From positions 158,275 to 222,274 of the forward strand of contig NZ_LZIC01000030.1 in assembly GCF_001667185.1 (NCBI RefSeq): DNA of 64,000 nt, written 5' to 3'. Below are positions 1-10,574 of this stretch, piece after piece. Under the pieces are notes generated by a model. That model had not been told where the DNA came from. It saw only the letters and a list, made by a program, of their open reading frames with translations, and ran no database searches. Position numbers and translations under genes: made by a program. The stretch comes from Mycobacterium sp. 852002-50816_SCH5313054-b (GTDB taxonomy: Bacteria > Actinomycetota > Actinomycetes > Mycobacteriales > Mycobacteriaceae). Position 1 is the first letter of the stretch; every line of letters starts with the position of its first letter.

Positions 1-284
<284 letters not shown>

Positions 285-331
285 CTATTTGATGCCGTTC
301 AGACCTGCGCCGGATTCAGCGCAGGGGGTCT

Positions 332-937
332 TTACTTCGAGTAGTACTCGACGATCAGCTGCTCGGTGAGCGGCACGTCGATCTGCGCGCGCTCGGGCAG
401 TTGGTGGATGAGGATGCGCTGGCGCTCCCCCACGACCTGCAGCCAGCTCGGGAGCGGGCGGTCGCCCGCGGTCTCCCGCGCGATCTGGAACGGCACCGTG
501 TTCAGCGAGCCGTCCCGCACGTCGATGATGTCGTACTGCGACACCCGGTAGCTGGGGACGTCCACCTTCACGCCGTTGACGCTGAAGTGCCCGTGGCTCA
601 CCAGCTGGCGGGCCATCCGTCGGGTGCGCGCCAGACCGGCGCGGTAGACGACGTTGTCCAGCCGGCTCTCGAGAATGCGCAGCAGTTCCTCACCGGTCTT
701 GCCGGGCTGCCGGACGGCCTCTTCGTAGTAGCGGCGGAACTGCTTTTCCATCACGCCGTAGGTGAAGCGGGCCTTCTGCTTCTCCTGCAGCTGCAGCAGG
801 TACTCGCTCTCCTTGATCCGCGCGCGCCCGTGCTGGCCGGGCGGGTAGGGGCGCTTCTCGAACGCCTGGTCGCCGCCGACGAGGTCGGTGCGCAGCCGGC
901 GCGACTTGCGGGTGATGGGTCCGGTGTAACGAGCCAT
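332..937 (-). CDS. rpsD: 30S ribosomal protein S4
   Basis: This 201-residue protein is full-length S4, a primary 16S rRNA binder that nucleates assembly of the small-subunit body. The N-terminus MARYTGPITRKSRRLRTDL and the central S4 RNA-binding domain (about residues 91-155, with ESRLDNVVYRAGLARTRRMA and HGHFSVNG) are diagnostic. It has no N-terminal zinc-binding cysteines, so it is the C-minus form usual in mycobacteria. It lies 9 nt after rpsK and before rpoA in the alpha operon. In many bacteria S4 represses this operon translationally; no specific repressor site was recognised here. Confidence 0.97.
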   Translation of the reverse strand: MARYTGPITRKSRRLRTDLVGGDQAFEKRPYPPGQHGRARIKESEYLLQLQEKQKARFTYGVMEKQFRRYYEEAVRQPGKTGEELLRILESRLDNVVYRAGLARTRRMARQLVSHGHFSVNGVKVDVPSYRVSQYDIIDVRDGSLNTVPFQIARETAGDRPLPSWLQVVGERQRILIHQLPERAQIDVPLTEQLIVEYYSK

Positions 938-946
938 GATGTTCTC

Positions 947-1369
947 CTAGACCCTTCTGCGCTTCGGCGGACGGCATCCGTTGTGCGGCTGCGGGGTGAC
1001 GTCGGAGATCGCGCCGACCTCCAGGCCCGCCGCCTGCAGCGACCGGATCGCGGTCTCGCGGCCCGAGCCCGGGCCCTTCACGAAAACGTCGACCTTGCGC
1101 ACGCCGTGCTCTTGGGCCTTGCGCGCGGCGTTCTCCGCGGCCAGCTGGGCGGCGAACGGGGTCGACTTGCGCGAGCCCTTGAAGCCGACGTGACCCGACG
1201 ACGCCCAGGCGATGACGTTGCCCTGCGGGTCGGTGATCGTCACGATCGTGTTGTTGAACGTGCTCTTGATGTGCGCGGCACCGTGCGGAATATTCTTCTT
1301 TTCCCGCTTCCGGGTCTTGTGCTGCCCCTTCTTGGGGGAGCTTGCCTGCCCCTTTTTTGCTGGTGGCAT
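947..1369 (-). CDS. rpsK: 30S ribosomal protein S11
   Basis: This 140-residue protein is S11, which forms part of the mRNA exit region on the 30S platform. The conserved core [16 protein letters not shown] and the C-terminal [16 protein letters not shown] are diagnostic. The basic N-terminal tail ([22 protein letters not shown]) is the lysine-rich extension seen in mycobacterial S11. It starts 6 nt after rpsM and is followed by rpsD after 9 nt, so the three genes are almost certainly cotranscribed. Confidence 0.97.
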   Translation of the reverse strand: MPPAKKGQASSPKKGQHKTRKREKKNIPHGAAHIKSTFNNTIVTITDPQGNVIAWASSGHVGFKGSRKSTPFAAQLAAENAARKAQEHGVRKVDVFVKGPGSGRETAIRSLQAAGLEVGAISDVTPQPHNGCRPPKRRRV

Positions 1370-1375
1370 TCGGTT

Positions 1376-1750
1376 TTACCTGGCCTTCTTCTTGCCCGCG
1401 ATGGTGCGCTTCGGGCCCTTGCGGGTGCGCGCATTGGTCTTGGTCCGCTGGCCGCGCACCGGCAGGCCGCGGCGGTGCCGCAGGCCCTGGTAGCAGCCGA
1501 TCTCGATCTTGCGGCGGATGTCGGCCTGCACCTCGCGGCGCAGGTCACCCTCCACCTTGAGGTTGGCCTCGATGTAGTCGCGCAGGTGGGTCACCTGGTC
1601 ATCGGTCAGGTCCCGGGTGCGCAGGTCCCTGTCGATGCCGGTGGCGGCCAGGATTTCGTTGGCGCGGGTACGTCCGACGCCGAAGATGTACGTCAGCGCG
1701 ATCTCCATCCGCTTGTCGCGCGGGAGATCGACGCCTACTAGTCGAGCCAT
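1376..1750 (-). CDS. rpsM: 30S ribosomal protein S13
   Basis: This 124-residue protein is S13, the 30S head protein that contacts the P-site tRNA and the large subunit. [20 protein letters not shown], the helix-hairpin segment [17 protein letters not shown] and the basic C-terminus ending in [14 protein letters not shown] match the family at the usual length. The ATG at 1750 is preceded by AAAAAGAGGAAACGCC, a good ribosome binding site. The 188-nt gap to rpmJ upstream holds a 14-bp perfect palindrome (1857-1870). Confidence 0.97.
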   Translation of the reverse strand: MARLVGVDLPRDKRMEIALTYIFGVGRTRANEILAATGIDRDLRTRDLTDDQVTHLRDYIEANLKVEGDLRREVQADIRRKIEIGCYQGLRHRRGLPVRGQRTKTNARTRKGPKRTIAGKKKAR

Positions 1751-1856
1751 AGGTGGCGTTTCCTCTTTTTCTAGGCGGAGGTCTTATCCCAGTCCGTTCC
1801 CGCTCCCAAAGTTGGGGGCGGGGCCCGGCCTCCGTCCGGGCGTGGATGAACTGGCC

Positions 1857-1870
1857 CATATCTAGATATG
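1857..1870. promoter_or_regulatory. 14-bp perfect palindrome in the rpmJ-rpsM spacer
   Basis: CATATCTAGATATG is identical to its own reverse complement and is the only AT-rich patch in a GC-rich 188-nt spacer. It could be an operator or part of a promoter serving rpsM-rpsK-rpsD-rpoA. I know of no factor that binds this sequence, so its function is open. Confidence 0.3.
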
Positions 1871-1938
1871 CCAGCCGTTCAGTGGTGCTGGGAGGTCTGC
1901 ATTCAGTTGTCTGGGTCTGATTTTCCGGCTCGGAAGGC

Positions 1939-2052
1939 TCAGCCCTGGCGCTGCTTGTGGCGCGGATCGGAGCAGATCACCATGACCCGCCCATGCCGAC
2001 GGATCACCCTGCACTTGTCACAGATTGGCTTGACGCTCGGGTTCACCTTCAC
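1939..2052 (-). CDS. rpmJ: 50S ribosomal protein L36
   Basis: This small gene of 37 codons starts with GTG at 2052 and ends with TGA at 1939. It reads [20 protein letters not shown] and onward to a C-terminal RHKQRQG-type end. L36 is a zinc ribbon protein of the large subunit. The ligand set is visible as CDKC followed by a third cysteine in [11 protein letters not shown] and the downstream histidine, so this is the zinc-binding (C-plus) form. It lies between infA and rpsM in the order standard for the alpha operon. Confidence 0.95.
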
Positions 2053-2103
2053 GGCTGGTCGATCCTGTTCTGTCTTCTCGTCGGTGGTCGGTTCGGGCTT
2101 TTG

Positions 2104-2325
2104 TCACTTGTACCGGTACACAATGCGGCCCCGGGACAGGTCGTAGGGAGACAACTCCACCACCACCCGGTCCTCGGGCAGGATGCGGATGTAGTGCTGC
2201 CGCATCTTGCCGCTGATGTGGGCGAGCACCTTGTGACCGTTCTCCAGCTCAATGCGGAACATCGCATTGGGCAGGGGCTCGACCACGCGGCCCTCCACCT
2301 CGATGGCACCGTCCTTCTTGGCCAT
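2104..2325 (-). CDS. infA: Translation initiation factor IF-1
   Basis: This 73-residue OB-fold protein binds the A site of the 30S subunit during initiation. The start at [20 protein letters not shown] is chosen because it gives the canonical mycobacterial length; a TTG four codons upstream (2337) also reads in frame but adds non-conserved residues. The body includes [20 protein letters not shown] and ends in [10 protein letters not shown]. It is the first gene of the alpha-operon half in this window. In many bacteria infA directly follows map, but here map is about 36 kb away. Confidence 0.96.
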
Positions 2326-2483
2326 ACTTGTCAGCAATCCTCGTCATTCGTTTCGTTCGCGTCAGCGCCCGGATCGGCGCGACATACTCACCGACTTCGA
2401 AACGTGAGCCGGTGACAGGAAATTCCTAGGGACTGGGCACGCAAAAAGTCGGCGCGAAAACGCACCGTTGGTCAACGATACCT

Positions 2484-2500
2484 GGTAAGGGGCCCTTACC
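2484..2500. promoter_or_regulatory. 17-nt inverted repeat between infA and the response-regulator/reductase gene
   Basis: GGTAAGGG-G-CCCTTACC is a perfect 8-bp inverted repeat with a one-base spacer. It lies in the divergent spacer (2326-2568) between infA and the redox response-regulator gene. A second imperfect dyad, CGTTG-GT-CAACG, lies just before it at 2466-2477. The position and symmetry suggest a dimeric regulator site rather than a terminator, because no T-run follows. The regulator is unknown. Confidence 0.4.
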
Positions 2501-2568
2501 CAAAATCGCTGCCAGAGAAATCCGGGCCGTCTCCACGACCTGCCGAACCGGGCCTGACGAGGGCATAC

Positions 2569-4254
2569 TTGACGCCGATGAGCAGCCCCACAGACTCCGC
2601 GGTGCAGGCCCGCAAACCCGTCCTGCTGACCGTCGACGACGATCCCTCGGTCTCCCGCGCCGTCGCCCGCGACCTGCGTCGCCATTACGGCGACCGGCAC
2701 CGCGTCGTGCGGGCCGAATCGGGCCCCGACGCCCTGGAGACGCTCAAGGAGCTCAAGCTGCGGGGCGAGACGGTCGCGGTGCTCATCGCCGACTACCGCA
2801 TGCCGCAGATGAGCGGCATCGAATTCCTCGAACAGGCGATGGACCTGTACCCGGCGGCGCGGCGGGTGCTGCTCACGGCCTACGCCGACACCCACGCCGC
2901 CATCGATGCGATCAACGTCGTCGACCTCGACCACTACCTGCTCAAACCGTGGGACCCGCCGCAGGAGAAGTTCTACCCCGTCATCGACGGGCTGCTGGAC
3001 GCGTGGCGGGCGGCGCCGGAACACCCCATTCCGCACACCAAGGTGATCGGGCACCGCTGGTCGGAGCGGTCCTGGCAGGTGCGCGACTTCCTGGCCCGCA
3101 ACGGGCTGCACTACTCGTGGTTCATGGCCGACGATCCCGACGGCGAGCGGTTGCTGAAGGCCGCCGGCGCGGATTGCCTGCGGCTTCCGGTCGTCGTCAC
3201 CGAGCGCGGCGACACCCTCGTCGAACCGACCGACGCGCAGCTGGCCGACACCCTGGGCCTCACCACGACGCCGTCGCAGGAGTTCTACGACCTGATCGTC
3301 ATCGGCGGCGGTCCCGCGGGCCTGGCCGCCGCCGTCTACGGCGCGTCCGAGGGGCTGCGCACGGTGCTGATCGAACGCACCGCGACGGGCGGCCAGGCCG
3401 GCCAGAGCTCACGCATCGAGAACTACCTCGGCTTCCCCGACGGGGTATCCGGCGGCCAGTTGGCCGATCGCGCGCGCCGCCAAGCCGAGAAGTTCGGGGC
3501 GGAACTCATCACCGCCCGCACCGCGACGGCGCTGGAGGTGAACGGTTCCAAGCGCACCGTGCGGTTCGCCGACGGCGGCTCCATCGACGCGCACGCAGTC
3601 ATCCTGGCCACCGGCGTCGCCTACCGCCAGCTGCCCGCGGAGGGCTGCGGCGAACTGACCGGCCGCGGCGTCTACTACGGGGCGGCCGTCTCCGTCGCCT
3701 CCGAGTGCGCGGGCGAGGACGTCTACGTCGTCGGCGGGGCCAACTCCGCCGGGCAGGCCGCGATGTACCTGTCCCGCGAGGCCAAGTCGGTCACCATCGT
3801 GGTGCGTGGCCCGTCGCTCGAGGCCTCGATGTCGTATTACCTGATCCAGCAGATCGAGCAGCGACCCAACATCACCGTGCGCACGTGCACCGAGGTGCGC
3901 CGCGCCGTCGGGGACGACCACCTGCAGCGGCTGATCCTGGTCGACAACAGGACCGGGGACACCGACGACGTCACCTGCGCGCGAATGTTCATCTTCATCG
4001 GGGCGGCGCCGCGCACCGACTGGCTGGACGGGATGCTCGCCCGCGACGACCACGGCTTCATCCTCACCGGGCCGGACCTGCGCAACGTGTGCGGCTGGAC
4101 GCTGGACCGGCCGCCGCACCACCTGGAGACCAGCGTCCCCGGCGTCTTCGCCACCGGTGATGTCCGTGCGGAGTCCGCCAAGCGCGTCGCCGCCGCCGTC
4201 GGCGAGGGATCCATGGCGGTGATGCTGGTGCATCGCTACCTCGCCGAGAGCTAG
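2569..4254 (+). CDS. Fused response regulator / thioredoxin-reductase-like flavoprotein
   Basis: This 561-residue protein joins an N-terminal receiver domain to a flavin reductase module. The receiver (about residues 15-140) shows the acidic pair in TVDDDPSV, the phosphoacceptor Asp75 in LIADYRMPQMSG and the Lys in LLKPWDPP. A short glutaredoxin-like segment (about 150-235) follows. The FAD/NAD part (about 240-555) has IGGGPAGLAAAVYG and VYVVGGANSAGQAAMYL. The CxxC redox pair of true thioredoxin reductases is not visible where expected; only one Cys (VASEC) is there. The start may be TTG 2569, with GAGGG upstream, or ATG 2578. The next gene, 8 nt on, is a histidine kinase and the likely partner. 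Confidence 0.9.
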   Translation: MTPMSSPTDSAVQARKPVLLTVDDDPSVSRAVARDLRRHYGDRHRVVRAESGPDALETLKELKLRGETVAVLIADYRMPQMSGIEFLEQAMDLYPAARRVLLTAYADTHAAIDAINVVDLDHYLLKPWDPPQEKFYPVIDGLLDAWRAAPEHPIPHTKVIGHRWSERSWQVRDFLARNGLHYSWFMADDPDGERLLKAAGADCLRLPVVVTERGDTLVEPTDAQLADTLGLTTTPSQEFYDLIVIGGGPAGLAAAVYGASEGLRTVLIERTATGGQAGQSSRIENYLGFPDGVSGGQLADRARRQAEKFGAELITARTATALEVNGSKRTVRFADGGSIDAHAVILATGVAYRQLPAEGCGELTGRGVYYGAAVSVASECAGEDVYVVGGANSAGQAAMYLSREAKSVTIVVRGPSLEASMSYYLIQQIEQRPNITVRTCTEVRRAVGDDHLQRLILVDNRTGDTDDVTCARMFIFIGAAPRTDWLDGMLARDDHGFILTGPDLRNVCGWTLDRPPHHLETSVPGVFATGDVRAESAKRVAAAVGEGSMAVMLVHRYLAES

Positions 4255-4262
4255 GAGGGGCC

Positions 4263-5750
4263 ATGACCGCCAAGACGCCCTGCGAGCCCGACGAGCTGCG
4301 CAGCCTGTTCCTGTTCGAGGCGCTCACCGACGAGCAGCTGGCGGTGTTGTGCGCCAACGGGAACATCGAGAACTACCAGCCGGGCCCGATCTGCGTCGAG
4401 GGCGAGCCGGCGACCTGCTTCTACGTCCTCATCGACGGCGAGCTCACGATGTCCAAGCGCTCCGGCGGCCAGGACATCGAAACCAATCGCACCTCGCAGC
4501 GCGGCGTCTACTGCGGCGCCTGGCGGGCGTTCACCGGCGGGAAGCAGAAGAGCTACGACGCCTCGGTGCACGTGACCAAGCCGTCGCGGTTCTTCGTGAT
4601 GGACGCCCCGGTGTTCGCCCAGTTCATGAAAGACCAGTTCCCGATGGCCGTCCACCTGCTCGACGGTATCGCCGTCGGCACCGACCGGACCCGGCGGATC
4701 ATCGACAACCGGGAGAAGCTGCTCGCGCTGGGCCGGCTGTCGGCCGGGCTGACCCATCAGCTGAACAACCCCGCGGCGGCCATCGCGCGCGCGGCGGCCG
4801 ACCTGCGCGGCCGGGTCGCCGGCATGCGGGGCAAGCTGGCCATGCTCGCCGACGGCACCGTCAGCCCCGAGGCGCTCAGCGCCCTGGTCCACCTCCAGCA
4901 AGGGGTGGCCGAGCAGGTCGCCAAGTCGGCGACGGAACAGCTGAGCGCGATGGAAACCGCCGACCGCGAGGACGCCGTCGGCGACTGGCTGGACGAGCAC
5001 GGCGTCGAAGGCGGCTGGGACATCGCGCCGACCTTCGTCGAAGGCGGCATCGACACCGACTGGTTGGAGCGGATTTCGACCGTCAGCGAGGAACTCGCAT
5101 CGACATCGTTGGAGGAGGCGATCCGGTGGATCAACTACACCATCGAGAGCGAGTTGCTGATGAACCAGATTCTGGAAGCGAGCAAACGGATTTCGGCCTT
5201 GGTCGCCGACGCCAAGCAGTATTCGCAGCTTGACCGGGCCCCGTTTCAGGTGGCCAACATCCACGAACTGCTGCGCAGCACGCTGGCGATGTTCGCCGAC
5301 CGGTTGACCAAGGACGCCGGCCGGGAGGCCAGTAAGAATCCCGTGATCACGCTGGTGAAGGATTTCGACCAGTCGCTGCCCGAAATCCCTTGTTATCCAG
5401 GTGATCTCAACCAGGTGTGGACCAACATCATCGACAACGCCATCGCCGCGATGCGCGAGACGGGCGGCACGCTGACCGTCCGCACCTGCCGGGAGGGCGA
5501 GAACTTGGTCCGCGTCGAGATCTGCGACACCGGCCCCGGGGTGCCCGAGGAAGCGCGCGAGCACATCTTCGAACCGTTCTTCACCACCAAACCGTTCGGG
5601 GAAGGTACGGGGCTGGGGCTGGACCTGGCGTTCAACATCGTCGTCAAGAACCATCGGGGGGATCTGCGAGTGGAATCTGTGCCGGGCGACACGCGCTTCA
5701 TCGTGCTGCTGCCGCTGGAGGCGCCGCCGGCCGAGGACCCGGCGGAATAG
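4263..5750 (+). CDS. Cyclic-nucleotide-binding-domain sensor histidine kinase
   Basis: This 495-residue protein has an N-terminal cNMP-binding-like beta-barrel (about residues 12-135, with FEALTDEQLAVLC and EGEPATCFYVLIDGE) and a C-terminal kinase core. The H-box is SAGLTHQLNNPAAAIA with His165 as likely phosphoacceptor. The ATPase shows the N-box NQVWTNIIDNAIAAM, the G1 box DTGPGVPEE, the F-box FEPFFTTKPF and the G2 box GEGTGLGLDLAF. No membrane segment is seen, so it is probably cytosolic. It follows the fused receiver/flavin reductase gene by 8 nt with GGAGGGGCC as ribosome binding site. The pair looks like a two-component system whose output is redox chemistry rather than DNA binding. Confidence 0.9.
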   Translation: MTAKTPCEPDELRSLFLFEALTDEQLAVLCANGNIENYQPGPICVEGEPATCFYVLIDGELTMSKRSGGQDIETNRTSQRGVYCGAWRAFTGGKQKSYDASVHVTKPSRFFVMDAPVFAQFMKDQFPMAVHLLDGIAVGTDRTRRIIDNREKLLALGRLSAGLTHQLNNPAAAIARAAADLRGRVAGMRGKLAMLADGTVSPEALSALVHLQQGVAEQVAKSATEQLSAMETADREDAVGDWLDEHGVEGGWDIAPTFVEGGIDTDWLERISTVSEELASTSLEEAIRWINYTIESELLMNQILEASKRISALVADAKQYSQLDRAPFQVANIHELLRSTLAMFADRLTKDAGREASKNPVITLVKDFDQSLPEIPCYPGDLNQVWTNIIDNAIAAMRETGGTLTVRTCREGENLVRVEICDTGPGVPEEAREHIFEPFFTTKPFGEGTGLGLDLAFNIVVKNHRGDLRVESVPGDTRFIVLLPLEAPPAEDPAE

Positions 5751-5780
5751 CCGCACCCCCCGGGCCGGTTGGGAACGACC

Positions 5781-6611
5781 ATGAGCAAACCCAACCTCGG
5801 CCGGTTCGGATCGTTCGGACGCGGCGTGACGCCCCAGCAAGCCAAAGACATCGAATCCCTGGGCTACGGGGCCGTCTGGGTGGGCGGTTCCCCGCCCGCC
5901 GAGCTGGCCTGGGTGGAGCCCCTGCTCGAGGCCACGACCACGTTGCAGGTGGCCACCGGCATCGTGAACATCTGGACGGCCGCCGCCGGGCCGGTGGCCG
6001 AGTCGTTCCACCGCATCGACAAGGCCTACCCGGGTCGCTTCCTGCTGGGCATCGGCGTCGGCCATCCCGAGGCGCACACCGAGTACCGCAAGCCCTACGA
6101 CGCGCTCGCGGGTTACCTGGACCAGCTCGACGAGTACGGCGTGCCGGCCGACAGGCGCGTGGTGGCGGCCCTGGGCCCGCGGGTGCTGAAGCTGTCGGCC
6201 GAACGCGCCGCCGGCGCCCACCCCTACCTGACCACCCCCGAGCACACCGCGCAGGCCCGCGAGCTCATCGGCCCGGCGGCGTTCCTGGCCCCCGAACACA
6301 AGGTGGTGCTGACCACCGACGCCGAAAAGGCCCGTTCGGTGGGCCGCAAGGCGCTCGACATCTATTTCAACCTGGCCAACTACCGCAACAACTGGAAGCG
6401 GCTGGGCTACTCCGACGACGAAGTCGTCCGCCCGGGCAGCGACCGCCTGGTCGACTCGGTGGTCGCCTACGGCACGCCCGAGCAGATCGCCGCGCGGCTG
6501 AAAGAACACCTCGACGCGGGTGCCGACCACGTCCCCGTGCAGGTGCTCACCAAGGATGAAAACCTGGTGTCGGCGTTGGCCGAATTGGCGGGGCCGCTCG
6601 GCCTGAGCTGA
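5781..6611 (+). CDS. LLM-class F420-dependent oxidoreductase (copy 1)
   Basis: This protein of about 276 residues belongs to the luciferase-like TIM-barrel family, which in mycobacteria mostly uses coenzyme F420. Family features include SLGYGAVWVGGSPPAELAW, the strand ATGIVNIWTA and HPGRFLLGIGVGHPE. ATG 5781 (MSKPNLGRF) is preferred over TTG 5769 because the next paralogue aligns from there. A close paralogue follows at 6632. In M. tuberculosis a similar gene (Rv3463) lies between infA and rmlB, which fits this context. The substrate is unknown. Confidence 0.88.
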   Translation: MSKPNLGRFGSFGRGVTPQQAKDIESLGYGAVWVGGSPPAELAWVEPLLEATTTLQVATGIVNIWTAAAGPVAESFHRIDKAYPGRFLLGIGVGHPEAHTEYRKPYDALAGYLDQLDEYGVPADRRVVAALGPRVLKLSAERAAGAHPYLTTPEHTAQARELIGPAAFLAPEHKVVLTTDAEKARSVGRKALDIYFNLANYRNNWKRLGYSDDEVVRPGSDRLVDSVVAYGTPEQIAARLKEHLDAGADHVPVQVLTKDENLVSALAELAGPLGLS

Positions 6612-6631
6612 CCGACTTCGAAGGGACACCG

Positions 6632-8522
<1,891 letters not shown>

Positions 8523-8523
8523 C

Positions 8524-9132
8524 ATGGGAGTGCGCGAGCTCAAGGTCGCCGGCGCTTGGGAGATCACTCCGACCATCCACGGCGATTCCCGCGGCAGGTT
8601 TTTCGAATGGCTCACCGATCGCGCGTTCACCGAGTTCGCCGGCCATCGGCTCGACGTCCGGCAGGCCAACTGTTCGGTGTCCTCGGCCGGGGTGCTGCGT
8701 GGCGTGCACTTCGCACAGGTGCCACCGAGCCAGGCGAAATACGTGACCTGCGTGTCCGGTTCGGTCTTCGACGTCGTCGTCGACACCCGCGTCGGCTCCC
8801 CGACGTTCGGCCAGTGGGACTCCGTCCTGCTCGACGACAAGGACCACCGGACGGTCTACATCTCCGAAGGCCTGGGGCACGGATTCCTTGCGCTGCAAGA
8901 CAATTCGACGATCATGTACCTGTGTTCGTCGGAATACAACCCGCAGCGCGAGCACACCATCTGCGCGACCGACCCGGACTTGGCGATCGACTGGCCGCTG
9001 GTCGACGGCGCCACTCCCACGCTGTCCGACCGCGACGCCGCGGCGCCCAGCTTCGAGGAAGTTCGCGCGTCGGGCCTCATGCCCACCTGGGAAGAGACGC
9101 AGCGCTTCGTCGCCGGGCTGCGCGATACGTGA
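8524..9132 (+). CDS. rmlC: dTDP-4-dehydrorhamnose 3,5-epimerase
   Basis: This 202-residue cupin epimerises dTDP-4-keto-6-deoxyglucose at C3 and C5, the step after RmlB. Family signatures are HGDSRGRFFEWL, RQANCSVSSAGVLRGVHFA (with the catalytic His in RGVHF) and ISEGLGHGFLAL. The length equals that of M. tuberculosis RmlC. ATG 8524 follows the rmlB stop (8520-8522) after one base, so the genes are translationally coupled. An in-frame extension to 8407 overlaps rmlB and is not used. Confidence 0.95.
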   Translation: MGVRELKVAGAWEITPTIHGDSRGRFFEWLTDRAFTEFAGHRLDVRQANCSVSSAGVLRGVHFAQVPPSQAKYVTCVSGSVFDVVVDTRVGSPTFGQWDSVLLDDKDHRTVYISEGLGHGFLALQDNSTIMYLCSSEYNPQREHTICATDPDLAIDWPLVDGATPTLSDRDAAAPSFEEVRASGLMPTWEETQRFVAGLRDT

Positions 9133-9139
9133 GGGATCG

Positions 9140-9601
9140 ATGAAGCGTGGGTTGCTGATCGCCGTCGCGGCCGCGGCCGTCGCCACGGCGCTGGGCGGCT
9201 GCGCCAAGGGCGACAACGCTTCGAGCGCAACATCTTCCAGCGCGGCCCCAACCAGCACTCCCACCGCGGCCGGGCCCGTGCGGGTCACCATCGGGGGCCA
9301 GCCCCAAAAAGTCAGCGGGCCGGTCGCGTGCGGCACGAACAACGGCAAGTTCTCCATCGCGGTCGGTGACATGGCCACCGGCATCATCGTCGGGCTCGAG
9401 CCCGACGCGTCGGTGGTCCACGGCGCAGGGCTCGGCACCGTCGACGGGGTGGTCATGAGCTTCACCGAGGGTGTGCCCGGCGAAGACGCCACCGCCACCA
9501 AGGCCGGCAACACCTACAAGATCACCGGCACCGCCAGCGGCACCGACAACGCGGGCGCGCAGGTGCACAAGCCTTTCGAAGTCAACGTCACCTGCCCGTA
9601 G
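9140..9601 (+). CDS. LpqH (19-kDa antigen)-family lipoprotein
   Basis: This 153-residue protein starts MKRGLLIAV and has a lipobox ALGGC with Cys21 as the lipidation site, so it should be anchored in the cell envelope. A Ser/Thr/Ala-rich linker (about residues 24-45), a usual O-glycosylation region in this family, precedes a beta-rich domain with PVRVTIGGQPQ, VACGTNNGKFSIAVG and NTYKITGTASGTD. This pattern matches LpqH (Rv3763), but the rmlBC context differs from lpqH, so I treat it as a paralogue. GAGGGA at 9131 is the ribosome binding site. The two Cys after the lipobox may form a disulfide. Confidence 0.85.
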   Translation: MKRGLLIAVAAAAVATALGGCAKGDNASSATSSSAAPTSTPTAAGPVRVTIGGQPQKVSGPVACGTNNGKFSIAVGDMATGIIVGLEPDASVVHGAGLGTVDGVVMSFTEGVPGEDATATKAGNTYKITGTASGTDNAGAQVHKPFEVNVTCP

Positions 9602-9619
9602 GCGAGTAACCTTCCCCCA

Positions 9620-10465
9620 ATGGCGTCGAGCTTCTCCGGCAAGATCGCATTCGTGACCGGCGGCGCGTCCGGCATCGGCGCCGCGCTGGCCACCAACGTG
9701 GCCGACGCGGGGGCCGAGGTCTGGATCGCCGATCGCCAACTCGAGGCGGCGCAGAAGCTGGCGCAACACCTGAGCAACGGTGGCGCGAGGGCGCACGCGA
9801 TCGAGCTCGATGTGCGCAGCTTCCCGGCATTCGAAAGCGCCGTCGCCCGGGCGGCGCAGCAATCCGGGCGCATCGACTACCTGTTCAACAACGCCGGCAT
9901 CGGCGTGGGCGGCGAGGTCGACTCGTACACGCTCGACGACTGGAACGACGTCTTGGACGTGAACCTGCACGGCGTGGTGCACGGCATCCAAGCGGTGTAT
10001 CCGATCATGATCCGGCAGGGTTCGGGCCACATCGTGAACACGGCCTCGATGGCCGGCCTGCTCGCCTCGCCCGGCGCCGTGAGCTACACCGCGGCCAAAC
10101 ACGCCGTCGTCGCACTCTCGAGAGCGCTGCGGTTGGAGGCCGAGCGCCATGGCGTATCGGTGTCGGTGCTGTGTCCCGGCGCGATCCGGACCCCGATCCT
10201 CACCGGCGGCAAGTACGGACGGATGACAAAGACCGGCGCCGGCGACGAGGCGCTGCTGAAGTTCTGGGAGCCGATGCGGCCGATGGCGCCCGATAAGTTC
10301 GCCGAGCGCGTGCTTCGCGCCGTGTCGCGCCGCGACGCGATCATCATCGTGCCGGGCTGGTGGAAGGCGTTGTGGTATCTGGAACGCCTCGCGCCGGCCG
10401 TATCGACCTGGAGCGCACGGCTCACGCTCAAGCGCCTGCGGGCGATGGATTCCACCGCCTCCTGA
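9620..10465 (+). CDS. Short-chain dehydrogenase/reductase
   Basis: This 281-residue classical SDR has the nucleotide site VTGGASGIGAALA, the NNAG motif in LFNNAGIGVGG, the catalytic Ser in VNTASMAGLL and Tyr/Lys in SYTAAKHAVV. The acidic residue in WIADRQ after beta-2 favours NAD(H). The C-terminal 30 residues (PGWWKALWYLERLAP) are hydrophobic and may touch the membrane. The gene follows the lipoprotein gene by 18 nt. The substrate is not evident. Confidence 0.85.
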   Translation: MASSFSGKIAFVTGGASGIGAALATNVADAGAEVWIADRQLEAAQKLAQHLSNGGARAHAIELDVRSFPAFESAVARAAQQSGRIDYLFNNAGIGVGGEVDSYTLDDWNDVLDVNLHGVVHGIQAVYPIMIRQGSGHIVNTASMAGLLASPGAVSYTAAKHAVVALSRALRLEAERHGVSVSVLCPGAIRTPILTGGKYGRMTKTGAGDEALLKFWEPMRPMAPDKFAERVLRAVSRRDAIIIVPGWWKALWYLERLAPAVSTWSARLTLKRLRAMDSTAS

Positions 10466-10574
10466 GGCGCGACCGAATCACGGTTGAAAACAAGCACTTT
10501 CGCCAACTAGTGGCGCTATTATCACGCTTGTCGCTGTAGTCGGGCCGCGACCGCTTCACGCTTGGAGGGGTCGG

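Noticed and set aside
401..1741. 446-codon plus-strand frame across rpsD, rpsK and rpsM
   Set aside because: It is antisense to three certain ribosomal genes and has no recognisable domain.
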